Shown in pieces: positions 63,847 through 64,000 of a stretch of DNA of 64,000 nt. The stretch spans positions 66,572 to 130,571 of the forward strand of contig SVAS01000002.1 in the NCBI GenBank assembly GCA_015059285.1, given 5' to 3'. The DNA is from Bacillota bacterium (GTDB taxonomy: Bacteria; Bacillota_I; Bacilli_A; RF39; UBA660). The translations under genes were made by a program, and so were the position numbers. Position 1 is the stretch's first letter. Every line of letters starts with the position of its first letter. A model generated the notes under the pieces. It was not told where the DNA came from. It did no database searches and saw nothing but the letters and a program-made list of their open reading frames with translations.

Positions 63847-64000
63847 GTTTGAAATCTATTTTATACTTGTTTTCTGTACCTGTAGTTTTATTCGCACTAG
63901 ATAGTATAAATATAAATTCTATATTTAAAAAAAATAAAATATTACAAGCAAGATTATTTTATTTAATTATTACGCTAGGGCTTTCTTATTTATTAGTTAA
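63843..64000 (+). CDS. DUF1146 (YwzB-like) membrane protein, truncated by window end
   Basis: ATGA overlap with rpiB; MSLKSILYLFSVPVVLFALDSININSIFKKNKILQARLFYLIITLGLSYLLV. Confidence 0.65.
   Translation, partial: MSLKSILYLFSVPVVLFALDSININSIFKKNKILQARLFYLIITLGLSYLLV

Overview
This is the chromosomal replication-origin region of a very AT-rich, low-GC Gram-positive (Bacilli-type, possibly an uncultured Bacilli/Mollicutes-relative lineage; taxonomy is inference). Genes left of about 21.48 kb are all on the minus strand: rpmH, rnpA, yidC, jag, a Big2-repeat surface protein, mnmE, mnmG, rsmG, noc/parB, an ATP-grasp gene, uvrB, a holin-4 gene, lgt, trxB, rsmA, an AGCS transporter, ung, tilS and ftsH (truncated). 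Genes to the right are nearly all on the plus strand: dnaA, dnaN, comK-like, recF, gyrB, gyrA, parS x2, SRP RNA, tadA, dnaX, ybaB, recR, bofA-like, holB, ricT, yabB, rsmI, pth, mfd, spoVT, Met T-box, dUTPase, metG, tatD, yabE-like, yvcK, whiA, an orphan cluster, rplI, dnaB, M23 peptidase, walJ, rlmH, spoIIR, mntP, fba, murA, SGNH hydrolase, vanY-like, BI-1, rpmE, alr, rpiB and DUF1146. A ppaC-like gene is the main exception, on the minus strand. No rRNA, tRNA, CRISPR or transposon was seen. The strongest second-look items are: (1) a ComK-family competence regulator wired between dnaN and recF, lacking the C-terminal FMLYPK MecA degron, with its own phased CGACA/TGTCG motif array; (2) a lone ParB-family protein that carries all four Noc specificity residues, has a ~300-aa acidic/proline-rich insertion and lacks the N-terminal amphipathic helix, with Noc-type sites (ATTTCCCGGGAAAT and variants) scattered in the window and an inverted half-site pair over its own promoter; (3) tandem 27-bp parS repeats after gyrA with no parA or canonical parB in the window; (4) an 18-bp perfect palindrome embedded in a near-consensus promoter driving a 57-aa membrane microprotein; (5) an orphan three-gene cluster between whiA and rplI with an internally duplicated membrane protein.
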